Below, piece by piece: positions 33,198 through 43,311 of a stretch of 64,000 nucleotides of DNA. The stretch's first letter is position 1; every line of letters begins with the position of its first letter. This DNA comes from Caldilineales bacterium (GTDB lineage Bacteria > Chloroflexota > Anaerolineae > J102): the NCBI GenBank assembly GCA_019695115.1, contig JAIBAP010000024.1, positions 1 to 64,000 on the forward strand. The letters are read 5' to 3'. A model generated the notes under the pieces. The model was not told the DNA's origin, searched no databases, and saw nothing but the letters and a program-made list of their open reading frames with translations. The position numbers and the translations under genes are program-made.

Positions 33198-34013
33198 TCA
33201 TCCGCCTGACAAAGCGGCAAAGAAATCGTCGTGCCGAGCCGCGCCCGGCGGAAGGACCTGGACGAAGTATTCGTAGCGTTGGAATCGGCGCCATACGAAC
33301 CTGGGCAACCAACGCGGGCTGCTGCCGCCGCCCTGGCTGCGGTGGCAGCGGCTCGCTTCTTCTTTGGCTGGCAAGAAGCGCCCCACATCCATCCGCACCT
33401 GGATGTCGGCTTCGGGCGTGCCAATGCGCGTGAAGTCGACGTCGTTGTTGTCGCCCATGCGCGTGGGGTCTTTGCGCAGCAGGCGCAGGAGCCGCACCCC
33501 AAGCTCAACCTGGCGGCGCGGGATGGCGCTGACATAGAGGCGAGGCGCGGCGCCGGGCGGAAGTTCCGCCAGCGCCTTCACTACTGCCTGATGAACCTTG
33601 ATGTGGTCGGGGTGAAAGTAGTCGCCATTGGCGTCGTGGCTGAGAATGACCTGCGGTCGCAGTTGCTCGATCAGGTCGCGGATGTCGCGCGCCACCGCGG
33701 CCAGGTCGGCCTGGAACAAGCTGGCGTGATGGTCGTTGTCGCCCGCGCCGGCCATGCCGCTGTCGCGATAGTTCAGGGTGTGGAGCGTGACCCCCAGGGC
33801 GCGGCAGGCGCAGGCCAATTCCTGGTGGCGCAGCTCGGCCAGGGTGTGGCAGCCGCTGGCCGCCAGCAGCGCCGGGTCATAGCTGCCGGCGGCGCCGTCG
33901 GTGACGATGCAAACATGGACATCGGCGCCGGTGGCGGCGTAGCGAGCGAGCGCGCCGCCGGGGCCAAAGGATTCGTCGTCGGGATGGGCGAAGATGCCGA
34001 GAAGCGTGGGCAT
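33198..34013 (-). CDS. PIG-L/LmbE-family zinc deacetylase
   Basis: A 271-residue enzyme opening with AHPDDES (His10, Asp12, Asp13), plus HDANGDYFHPDH as the second metal segment. The family removes N-acetyl groups from sugars such as GlcNAc-inositol or from bacillithiol and mycothiol precursors. The true start is ATG 34011-34013, where the family begins; about 150 residues of upstream frame are antisense to the next gene. It converges on ald with three bases between them. Confidence 0.88.
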   Translation of the reverse strand: MPTLLGIFAHPDDESFGPGGALARYAATGADVHVCIVTDGAAGSYDPALLAASGCHTLAELRHQELACACRALGVTLHTLNYRDSGMAGAGDNDHHASLFQADLAAVARDIRDLIEQLRPQVILSHDANGDYFHPDHIKVHQAVVKALAELPPGAAPRLYVSAIPRRQVELGVRLLRLLRKDPTRMGDNNDVDFTRIGTPEADIQVRMDVGRFLPAKEEASRCHRSQGGGSSPRWLPRFVWRRFQRYEYFVQVLPPGAARHDDFFAALSGG

Positions 34014-34153
34014 GGGCTGGTTCGTGTCGTCTGAGGAATGCGGGCTGAGGTGTGAATCTCCGCACTGTAGTCTGCTTCGCGGCGGCTGGCTGTGATAATG
34101 CCCACCATTTTCACCCACCCCCGCGCCGGCGTCCCCGCCCGTGTTGGCAAAGG

Positions 34154-34181
34154 TTGACAAGTGGGCTTCAGGGCTGATAAT
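34154..34181 (+). promoter_or_regulatory. Consensus promoter giving a leaderless message
   Basis: TTGACA (34154-34159) and GATAAT (34176-34181) with 16-base spacing. The expected start of transcription is at about 34188-34190, directly before the ATG at 34191. This also rules out the GTG at 34161 as start codon because it lies inside the promoter. Confidence 0.6.
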
Positions 34182-34190
34182 GCAAGCCTC

Positions 34191-34829
34191 ATGGACGCCT
34201 TGCCAGACCTCCGCCACCTCACCCGCCGCACCATCATCGACATGGCGCGCCGCCGCCAGCGTCCCGGCGCCGGCAGTGGGCGCGACTTTCTGTTCACAAG
34301 GACGGCGTTCATGCCCTGGCCCGATCTCACGCCCCTCTTTGGCCCCATCCCCTGGGCCGTCGTCGGCGCCGCCGCCACGCGCCTCTATATGCCCGAACGT
34401 ATGACCCGCGATTTCGATATCGCCGTGGCTGTGCACGATGCAACGAACGCTCGTCATCGATTGGCTGATGCCGGTTACACCAAAGTCTCGGAGTTGAGCA
34501 TTGGCGGCGCACGCTGGCAGAGGGCGGGGGAGGGACCAGTCGCTGAGATCGAGGGCCGTGAACCCTGGTGGGATTCAGCTTTGGCCGAAGCGCAGCACAA
34601 TCGTGATGCCCAGGGCCTGCCCATCCTGCCCCTGCCCTATCTGGCGTTGATGAAATTCCAGGCCAGCCGCACCATTGACCTGGGTGACCTGACCCGGATG
34701 CTGGGACTGGCGGACGAAGCCGGCCTGGCCGCGGTGCGCGCCGTCTTCGAGCAGTATGCGCCCGACGATTTGGAGGACATAGAGAGCCTGATCACCTTGG
34801 GCAAGTTGGAGATCGACGCCGCACTCTGA
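34191..34829 (+). CDS. Nucleotidyltransferase-fold protein (AbiEii/MenT-like)
   Basis: A 212-residue protein with the polymerase-beta core WAVVGAAATRLYMPERMTRDFDIAVA, in which a GAAA segment is followed by the Asp74-x-Asp76 pair. The family includes AbiEii toxins and tRNA nucleotidyltransferases of toxin-antitoxin systems. No antitoxin gene precedes it, so a stand-alone role is possible. The promoter position fixes the start at 34191 and implies a leaderless message. Confidence 0.7.
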   Translation: MDALPDLRHLTRRTIIDMARRRQRPGAGSGRDFLFTRTAFMPWPDLTPLFGPIPWAVVGAAATRLYMPERMTRDFDIAVAVHDATNARHRLADAGYTKVSELSIGGARWQRAGEGPVAEIEGREPWWDSALAEAQHNRDAQGLPILPLPYLALMKFQASRTIDLGDLTRMLGLADEAGLAAVRAVFEQYAPDDLEDIESLITLGKLEIDAAL

Positions 34830-34904
34830 ACCCAGGTCACTCCTTGACAAAACCACCACACCGCGGCGGGCGTTTTGCCCCGCCCACCCACCAAAGAGGA
34901 TTTC

Positions 34905-36044
34905 ATGCAGATTACCGTTCTGGGCGCTGGCATGGTTGGCAGCGCCATCGCCCGCAAGCTGGCCGAAGACGGCCGCTTCCAAATCTCCGCCGCCGACCGC
35001 AGCCCCCAGGCCCTGGCCGATCTGGCGCAGCGAGCGCCCGTGCAAAGCCATTGCGCCGATCTCTCGTCACCGGCAACCTTGCATGACCTCATCGCCGCCG
35101 CCGACCTGGTCATCAGCGCCGTGCCCGGCTTCATGGGCTTCGCCACCCTCAAAACCGTGATCGAGGCCAGGAAGAACGTCGTCGACATCTCCTTTTTCGA
35201 GGAGGACGCCTACGACCTCGACGCCCTGGCCCGGCTGAACGGCGTGACCGCGGTGGTGGATTGCGGCGTCGCCCCCGGCCTCAGCAATATCATCGCCGGC
35301 TATGCCCGCAACCAGCTGGACGAGATCGATCTGATCGATATCGCTGTCGGGGGGCTGCCACAGGCTCGGCACTGGCCGTTCGAGTACAAAGCCGTTTTTT
35401 CGCCGGTGGATGTGATCGAGATCTACACCCGCCCGGCCTGGCTGGTGGAACACGGCCGTGAGGTGGCCCGCCCGGCCCTCTCTGGGCTGGAGTTGATCGA
35501 CTTCCCCGGCGTCGGCACCCTGGAGGCCTTCAACACCGACGGTTTGCGCACCCTGCGGCGGACGTTGCGGGCGCCCAACATGCGCGAGCGCACCCTACGC
35601 TATCCCGGCCATGCCAACCTGATGCGCGTCTTCCGCGAGAGCGGCTTCTTCAGCGACGAAGCCATCGATGTGCGCGGCCAGCACGTGCGCCCCATCGACT
35701 TGACCTCCCGGCTGCTGTTCGAGCAGTGGCGGATGGGCAAAGGCGACGCCGATATGACCGTGTTCCAGACGGTCATCGAGGGCCGAAAGGCAGACCAACG
35801 CCTGCGTCTGAGCTACGATATGGTGGATCGCTTCGACGAAGCCACACAGACGAGCTCGATGGCCCGCACCACCGGCTACACCTGCGCCGCCGTCGCCCGC
35901 CAGGTGCTCGCTGGCCGCTATGCCGCCAAAGGCATCTGCGCGCCAGAGGAGGTGGGCGGCACGCCCGGTTGCTACGAGGCCCTGCTGGCCGACTTCGCCC
36001 CATCCAATCTCCACATCACCGAAACGATCACTGCCCTCCGATGA
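34905..36044 (+). CDS. Saccharopine/lysine 6-dehydrogenase-family oxidoreductase
   Basis: A 379-residue two-domain enzyme with an N-terminal Rossmann loop (VLGAGMVGSAIA) and the family segments VDISFFEED, DCGVAPGLSNII and GGLPQ. Members include lysine 6-dehydrogenase and saccharopine or carboxynorspermidine dehydrogenases. Length and GGLPQ fit lysine 6-dehydrogenase best. AAAGAGGA lies before the ATG, and the stop overlaps the next ATG (ATGA). No other lysine gene is nearby. Confidence 0.82.
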   Translation: MQITVLGAGMVGSAIARKLAEDGRFQISAADRSPQALADLAQRAPVQSHCADLSSPATLHDLIAAADLVISAVPGFMGFATLKTVIEARKNVVDISFFEEDAYDLDALARLNGVTAVVDCGVAPGLSNIIAGYARNQLDEIDLIDIAVGGLPQARHWPFEYKAVFSPVDVIEIYTRPAWLVEHGREVARPALSGLELIDFPGVGTLEAFNTDGLRTLRRTLRAPNMRERTLRYPGHANLMRVFRESGFFSDEAIDVRGQHVRPIDLTSRLLFEQWRMGKGDADMTVFQTVIEGRKADQRLRLSYDMVDRFDEATQTSSMARTTGYTCAAVARQVLAGRYAAKGICAPEEVGGTPGCYEALLADFAPSNLHITETITALR

Positions 36045-37276
36045 CCCCCCTCGACATCAGTTGCGTCCCCCTCTTTGCCTCGCTACCCGCCGACGCCCGG
36101 CAGGAGATAGCGGCCTCGCTGCGGCAGATTTCACTCGCGCCCGGCGCCATCCTCATCGGCGAGGGCGACCCTGGCGACAGCTTCTGCATCATCCTGGAAG
36201 GCGAGATCGAGGTGATCAAGGCGGCGGGCACCGAGGACGAACGACTGCTGCGGGTGCAGGGAGCGGGCAGTTTTGTGGGCGAGATGAGCCTGTTCGAGCG
36301 CAAGGGCCGGCGCACGGCCACCGTCCGGGCGCGCACCAACGTCGAGGCGGCGGCGATGATGCTGGCCGACTTCGACGCCCTGCTCCACCGCCAGCCCGCC
36401 CTGGCCTACGAAGTGATGCGGGTGATGAGCCTGCGGCTGCGCGACGCCGACAACGCCACCATCCGCGACCTGCACCAGAAGAACCATCAACTCGAACAAG
36501 CCTATGCCGCCTTGCAGGAAGCCCAGGCCCAGTTGGTCGATAAGGCCAAGCTAGAGCACGAGTTGCAGATGGCGCGCGCCATCCAGCAGAGCATCCTGCC
36601 GCAGCAGTTGCCCGACCTCCCCGGCTACGATTTCGGCGCCCTCATCGCCCCGGCCCAGGCTGTGGGCGGCGACTTCTACGACTTCATCCCGCTGGGGTCG
36701 GGCAGCCTGGGCATCGTCGTGGCCGACATCTCGGACAAAGGGCTGCCGGCGGCCATCTTCATGGCCCTGACCCGCAGCCTGGTGCGGGCCGAGGCCCTGC
36801 GCGGGGTCTTCCCAGCCGAGGTGCTGCGGCGGGTGAACCGGCACCTGCTGGACATGAACGATGCCGGGATGTTCGTGACGGTGCTATATGGCATCCTCCA
36901 TGCCCGCACCGGCCAGTTCCTCTATGCCCGCGCCGGGCATGAACTGCCGGTGGTGGCCGGCCCGACCGGTGACATCCTGGCCGTCCCCTCCGAATCGGGG
37001 CAGATCCTGGGCCTGTTGCCCGACCCCGTCCTGGACGAAGAGGCCATCAGCCTACCCAAAGGCGGCAAGCTGGTGCTGTTTACCGACGGCGTCACCGATG
37101 CTATGGACGAGGAAGGCGAGGCCTTCGGGCGTGAACGGCTGAGCGCGACGGTGGCCGTGTACGCCGCCGGCCCGGCCCAGGCCGTGTGCGATGGGGTGAT
37201 GCAGGCCGTCCTCTTACATCAGGGTGCGGCGGCGCAGTTCGACGATTTCACGATGGTGGTGGCGTCGGCCGCCTGA
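36041..37276 (+). CDS. cNMP-binding / SpoIIE-type PP2C phosphatase
   Basis: A 411-residue signalling protein: a cyclic-nucleotide-binding domain (about 8-125, with ILEGEIEVIK and GSFVGEMSLFERKGRRTATVRA), a coiled coil (133-182), and an RsbU/SpoIIE phosphatase domain (195-411) with metal Asp211 (GGDF) and Asp229 (VADISDKG). Such proteins dephosphorylate anti-sigma-factor antagonists in partner-switching circuits. Start ATG 36041 overlaps the stop of the dehydrogenase. No anti-sigma factor or antagonist gene is in the window. Confidence 0.92.
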   Translation: MTPLDISCVPLFASLPADARQEIAASLRQISLAPGAILIGEGDPGDSFCIILEGEIEVIKAAGTEDERLLRVQGAGSFVGEMSLFERKGRRTATVRARTNVEAAAMMLADFDALLHRQPALAYEVMRVMSLRLRDADNATIRDLHQKNHQLEQAYAALQEAQAQLVDKAKLEHELQMARAIQQSILPQQLPDLPGYDFGALIAPAQAVGGDFYDFIPLGSGSLGIVVADISDKGLPAAIFMALTRSLVRAEALRGVFPAEVLRRVNRHLLDMNDAGMFVTVLYGILHARTGQFLYARAGHELPVVAGPTGDILAVPSESGQILGLLPDPVLDEEAISLPKGGKLVLFTDGVTDAMDEEGEAFGRERLSATVAVYAAGPAQAVCDGVMQAVLLHQGAAAQFDDFTMVVASAA

Positions 37277-37306
37277 GCGTTCGCACGTGGGCGTGCTCAC
37301 TCCGCA

Positions 37307-37345
37307 AGTGACGGAACACGGAACACGCACCACGGAACACGCCCC
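37307..37345. repeat. GGAACACG word repeat after the GNAT stop
   Basis: ACGGAACACGGAACACGC and ACCACGGAACACGCC words lie directly 3' of the leftward GNAT stop codon and fill the gap to the PP2C gene. Confidence 0.75.
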
Positions 37346-37891
37346 TCACCCCCACTCCCGCCGCAGCAGCGCGTACCAATACTCACCCGCCCACCCTTCG
37401 CCATCCCAGAAATTCTCGATGTAATGCGCCTCGCGGCGCATCCCCAGCCGCTCCATCAGCCGCACCGAGGCCAGATTGCGGTCATCGCAATTGGCGCGCA
37501 CTCGGTGTAGTCCCTTTTCCTCAAACAAATGGGCGAGAAGGCGGCGGACGGCTTCGGTAGCATAGCCCTGCCGCTGGTAGGCTGTTGCCAGCGTGAACCC
37601 GATCTCGGCCTGGCGCAGATCGCCCTCCAGCAGGTAGAAGGCGACATCGCCGATCAGAACGCCGGTTGCCTTTGCTTCGACGGCCAATTGAAGCCACTTC
37701 CCAGGCAAGTCCGGCGTCCGCGTTTTCATGACGGCGATGAAATCCTCCGCCATCGCCCGCGTATAGGGCATCTCCCAGCCCTGGTAGCGGGCAACGGCGG
37801 GGTCATTGCGATAGGCCAGGAACGCCTCCAGGTCGGCATCCTGGAACGGACGCAAGCGAAGGCGGGGCGTTTCCAGCCAGAGTGGCATCAC
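37346..37891 (-). CDS. GNAT-family acetyltransferase, RimJ/RimL type
   Basis: A 181-residue acetyltransferase beginning LETPRLRLRPFQDADLEAFLAYRNDP, with the acetyl-CoA segment YQRQGYATEAVRRLLAHLF and the NLASVRLMERLGMRREA motif near the C-terminus. Members acetylate ribosomal protein or peptide N-termini, or aminoglycosides. It follows the methyltransferase gene by ten bases on the same strand. Confidence 0.9.
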   Translation of the reverse strand: MMPLWLETPRLRLRPFQDADLEAFLAYRNDPAVARYQGWEMPYTRAMAEDFIAVMKTRTPDLPGKWLQLAVEAKATGVLIGDVAFYLLEGDLRQAEIGFTLATAYQRQGYATEAVRRLLAHLFEEKGLHRVRANCDDRNLASVRLMERLGMRREAHYIENFWDGEGWAGEYWYALLRREWG

Positions 37892-37901
37892 CGCTCCTTG
37901 A

Positions 37902-38894
37902 TCAGCTTCCGGCGCTCAGGCGTTCGCGGCGACCCATGCGTCGCGTTCCGGCATCGGCAGCTGCGGGGACCGGTGGGGCAGCCTCGCCGCTGGCGGCAGC
38001 CGCTGCGGCGGCAGCAGCGGCCGCCGCTTGTTGCTGCAACCTGCGCTGCATCACCAGCCAGGCCATGCAGTTCTCGTCCGTGCCCATCAGCAGGTCGGCG
38101 GCGCGGATGCCCGACATGATTTCCTGCTCCAGCGGATTGGTGATGGCGCACGGCATCCCGGCGGCGATGGCCATGGCAATGAAATGGGCATTGACGGCCG
38201 GCCGGTTGGGCAGCCCGAACGAGATATTGCTGGCCCCGCAGACAGTGTTGCAGCCCAACTCCTCTCGCACCATCCGCACCAGCTCGAAGACCTGGCGACC
38301 TGCCCCCGGCACTGCGCCCGCAGGCATGGCCAGCGGGTCGATGAGCAGATCGCTGCGCGGGATGCCATAACTCTCGGCCCGCTCGACGATCTTCTTGGCC
38401 ACCTGGAAGCGGACTTTGGGGTCATAGGAAATACCCGATTCATCGTTGGAGATGCAGATGACCACCGCCCCGCGCTCGGCCACCAGCGGCAGCACCTTCT
38501 CCAGCCGCTCGTCCTCCCCCGTGACCGAGTTGACGATCGGTTTGCCCCAGGCGGTCTTCAGACCCGCGGCCAGGGCCGGCACCACCGAGGAATCGATGCA
38601 CAGGGGCACATCGACCACCGCCATCACGGTCTCGAGGGCGCGCACCATCACCTCCGGCTCGACCTCGGCCGGGTTGGCGACGCCCAGGCCGGCGTTCACA
38701 TCCAGGATCTGGGCGCCGGCCTCCACCTGGGCGATGGCGTCGGCACGGACGCGGCTGAAGTCGCCGGCCAGCATCTCGGCGGCCAGTTTCTTGCGTCCGG
38801 TGGGGTTGATGCGCTCGCCGATGATGACGAACGGACGGTCGGAGCTGATGACGACGGTCTGGGTGGGTGAGGTGACGACAGTTTCGATAGACAT
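37902..38894 (-). CDS. Pterin-binding (methyltetrahydrofolate:corrinoid) methyltransferase-like protein
   Basis: A 330-residue TIM barrel of the pterin-binding family (FVIIGERINPTGRKKL, GAQILDVNAGLG, IDSSVVPALAAGL, NSVTGEDERL, SNISFGLPNRPAVNAHF). These fit AcsE/MtvB-type methyltransferases that move a methyl group between tetrahydrofolate and a corrinoid protein, rather than folate-making DHPS. The C-terminal 45 residues are an added tail with a run of 13 alanines followed by a Pro/Arg-rich end. No corrinoid protein gene is adjacent. Confidence 0.82.
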   Translation of the reverse strand: MSIETVVTSPTQTVVISSDRPFVIIGERINPTGRKKLAAEMLAGDFSRVRADAIAQVEAGAQILDVNAGLGVANPAEVEPEVMVRALETVMAVVDVPLCIDSSVVPALAAGLKTAWGKPIVNSVTGEDERLEKVLPLVAERGAVVICISNDESGISYDPKVRFQVAKKIVERAESYGIPRSDLLIDPLAMPAGAVPGAGRQVFELVRMVREELGCNTVCGASNISFGLPNRPAVNAHFIAMAIAAGMPCAITNPLEQEIMSGIRAADLLMGTDENCMAWLVMQRRLQQQAAAAAAAAAAAASGEAAPPVPAAADAGTRRMGRRERLSAGS

Positions 38895-39041
38895 GGCAGG
38901 GACTCAGAAAGAGAAATGAGAGCAGAGCGGGCGCCTGGCAGAGTCTGACAGGTTTGGGGGCCAAGTATATGCCACGGGACGCGCTTCGACCAAGCCTGAA
39001 CGTGGGTGCGAATACGGTCTCCTGTTCGCCCCCTACCATGC

Positions 39042-39078
39042 AAAAAGCGCCGGTCGGCCCTGCCAACCGGCGCTTTTT
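39042..39078 (-). terminator. Bidirectional rho-independent terminator
   Basis: AAAAAGCGCCGGT (39042-39054) pairs with ACCGGCGCTTTTT (39066-39078). A-tract and T-tract on the two sides let it work in both directions. It ends the SCP2-containing operon on the minus strand. Confidence 0.85.
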
Positions 39079-39099
39079 CGTCAGCGTATGGTCCGCTGC

Positions 39100-39438
39100 T
39101 TAGCGGAAAAAGCTCATCATCCGCGTCGCCAGCATGATGTCGCCTTGCACTTTGATCTTGCCCAGCATGAAGGCTTGCATGGCGTCCAACCGGCCCGCCA
39201 TCATGTCGATGTAGTCGCTGGCGTCCATCGTCACGGTCAGGCTGGGGGTTTCGATGTCGTCATCGCCCTCGACGACCGTGCAGCCGGCGGCGCTGAGACG
39301 CGATGTCCACAGGCTGCCGCCCTCGCCGGTCAGGTTGTAGCGGATACTGGCATCCACGCCTTCGGCCTTTTCGGGCTTGAAGGCGGCGGGCATGTCGGTC
39401 ATCATCCTGCGGATCTTGGCGTCGATTTCAGAAGACAT
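39100..39438 (-). CDS. SCP2 sterol-binding-domain protein
   Basis: A 112-residue single SCP2 domain (MTDMPAAFKPEKAEGVDASIRYNL, PSLTVTMDASDYIDMMAGRLDAMQAFMLGKIKVQGD). These small proteins bind lipids or acyl-CoA in a hydrophobic tunnel. It is the last gene of the beta-oxidation run and ends in a strong terminator, so it probably presents or stores acyl substrates for the neighbouring enzymes. Confidence 0.9.
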   Translation of the reverse strand: MSSEIDAKIRRMMTDMPAAFKPEKAEGVDASIRYNLTGEGGSLWTSRLSAAGCTVVEGDDDIETPSLTVTMDASDYIDMMAGRLDAMQAFMLGKIKVQGDIMLATRMMSFFR

Positions 39439-39474
39439 AGCTTGGATGTGCTCCTTGAGAGTAGGTTAGGAATT

Positions 39475-39565
39475 GCGGATTGCGGATTGCGAAGTGCGGA
39501 TTTGGCGTCGGTTACTGGTTACTGATTACTGATCACTGAATCTACCACCTGCGACCTGCGACCTC
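39475..39565. repeat. Mixed word repeats after the acyl-CoA dehydrogenase stop
   Basis: GCGGATTGCGGATTGCG, GGTTACTGGTTACTGATTACT and ACCTGCGACCTGCGACCT words follow one another and reach the stop codon of the gene at 39566. Confidence 0.75.
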
Positions 39566-40852
<1,287 letters not shown>

Positions 40853-40863
40853 GGTGAACCTCC

Positions 40864-41961
40864 TTAGACGATGATACTTCCGAGCAGAGTGGCGATGCCG
40901 CGTCCGTTGCGCAGCCACAGTTCAACGGGATGGTCGCGAATATAGCCGTGCCCGCCCAACACTTGCACGGCGCCGTCCGTCACCTTCAACGCCATCTCGG
41001 CCGCGTATTGCGCCGCCAGGAAGGCGTCGTGGCTACCCGGCTTGCCCTGGTCGATCTTCCAGGCCGCCTCCCATACCAACAGGCGGGCGGCGTCGATCTC
41101 GATCGCCATCTCCGCCAACATGAAGGCGATGGCCTGACGATGGGCGATCGGCTCGCCGAAGGCGGTGCGTTCTTTGGCATAGTCGCGGGCATACTCGAAC
41201 GCGCCCCTCGCCAGCCCCACCGCCATCCCCGCCACGCCGATGCGGCTGTAGGTCAGGATCTTGGTCAGATCGATGCCGGCCTTGCCGCCCAGTTTGTGGT
41301 CGGCGGGGATGGTCACGCCGCTGAACTCGACCGTGAAGGTCTTGAGGGCGTGAAAACCCATCCACTGGTCGCGGCGATTGATGTGGACGCGCGGGTCGTT
41401 GGCGGGGACGAGGAAGGCCTGCGTGTTGCCGGCGTGACCTTCGCGGGCATAGACGAGGAAGAGTTCGGCCTCGTCGGCGTTGATCACCATCGTCTTCTGG
41501 CCCCAGAGGATGTATTTGTCGCCCTGGAGTCGGGCGCTGGTGTTCAGGTCGGCGGGGTCGAAGGTGATGGTCGCCTCCAGGAAGGCGGCCGTGGCCTTGG
41601 GGAAGACCTCGGTGCAGAAGCGGGGCAGGTGCTCCTCGCGCTGCTGTTTGCTCCCGCACAGCAAGAGGGGGATGGCAACCAGGTTGGGGCTGAGCAGATG
41701 GAGCGTGGCTGCCACATCACCATAGCCCAGTTCTTCGGCGATGAGGGCGCCGTTGAGGGCCGAATGGTCGCCAAAGCCGCCGAATTTCTCGGGGATCGAG
41801 GCCGGCAACAGCCCCAATTCCCAGCCGGTGGTCATCACCTCCGCCGGCAGGCTGCGCACCTCCTCGGCATCGCGATAGACCTTGCGCAGCTGGCGCGTGG
41901 CATAGCGATTGACCGCATCGGTCAGCATTCGTTGTTCTTCAGTGAGGTCGAAACTATACAT
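40864..41961 (-). CDS. Acyl-CoA dehydrogenase paralogue lacking the C-terminal catalytic Glu
   Basis: A 365-residue acyl-CoA dehydrogenase fold (YSFDLTEEQRMLTDAV, LGGHGYIRDHPVELWLRNGR). Where active members have an EGT motif after the last helices, this one reads GIATLLGSIIV and stops, so the usual base is missing. Some family members carry the base elsewhere, and in mycobacterial FadE pairs one inactive subunit teams with an active one. The gene sits 11 bases upstream of the active paralogue in the same operon, which favours a heteromer. Confidence 0.88.
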   Translation of the reverse strand: MYSFDLTEEQRMLTDAVNRYATRQLRKVYRDAEEVRSLPAEVMTTGWELGLLPASIPEKFGGFGDHSALNGALIAEELGYGDVAATLHLLSPNLVAIPLLLCGSKQQREEHLPRFCTEVFPKATAAFLEATITFDPADLNTSARLQGDKYILWGQKTMVINADEAELFLVYAREGHAGNTQAFLVPANDPRVHINRRDQWMGFHALKTFTVEFSGVTIPADHKLGGKAGIDLTKILTYSRIGVAGMAVGLARGAFEYARDYAKERTAFGEPIAHRQAIAFMLAEMAIEIDAARLLVWEAAWKIDQGKPGSHDAFLAAQYAAEMALKVTDGAVQVLGGHGYIRDHPVELWLRNGRGIATLLGSIIV

Positions 41962-42033
41962 AGAGCCTCCGTCTTAGCGGTTACGTGTTGCGTCTGCCGT
42001 AGCAAGTAACTGGCAAGGAGCAACAAAAGACCT

Positions 42034-43218
<1,185 letters not shown>

Positions 43219-43236
43219 TCTTTGGCTCCGTGTAAG

Positions 43237-43311
43237 TGGGGATTGGAGAGTAGAGATTCGAGATTAGAGATTGGCTGGCGAAATCTCCAATAACCAATCT
43301 CCAATCTCTAA
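43237..43311. repeat. GGAGATTGG / AACCAATCTCC inverted word repeat
   Basis: GGGGATTGGAGAG and GAGATTAGAGATTGG words on the left are mirrored by AATCTCCAATAACCAATCTC on the right around a CTGGCGA centre. On the minus strand the repeat supplies the TAG stop of the multienzyme gene (43308-43310). Confidence 0.8.

Noticed and set aside
34161-34190. GTG at 34161 as start of the nucleotidyltransferase-fold gene
   Set aside because: It lies between the -35 and -10 boxes of a consensus promoter, so it would not be transcribed; ATG 34191 fits.
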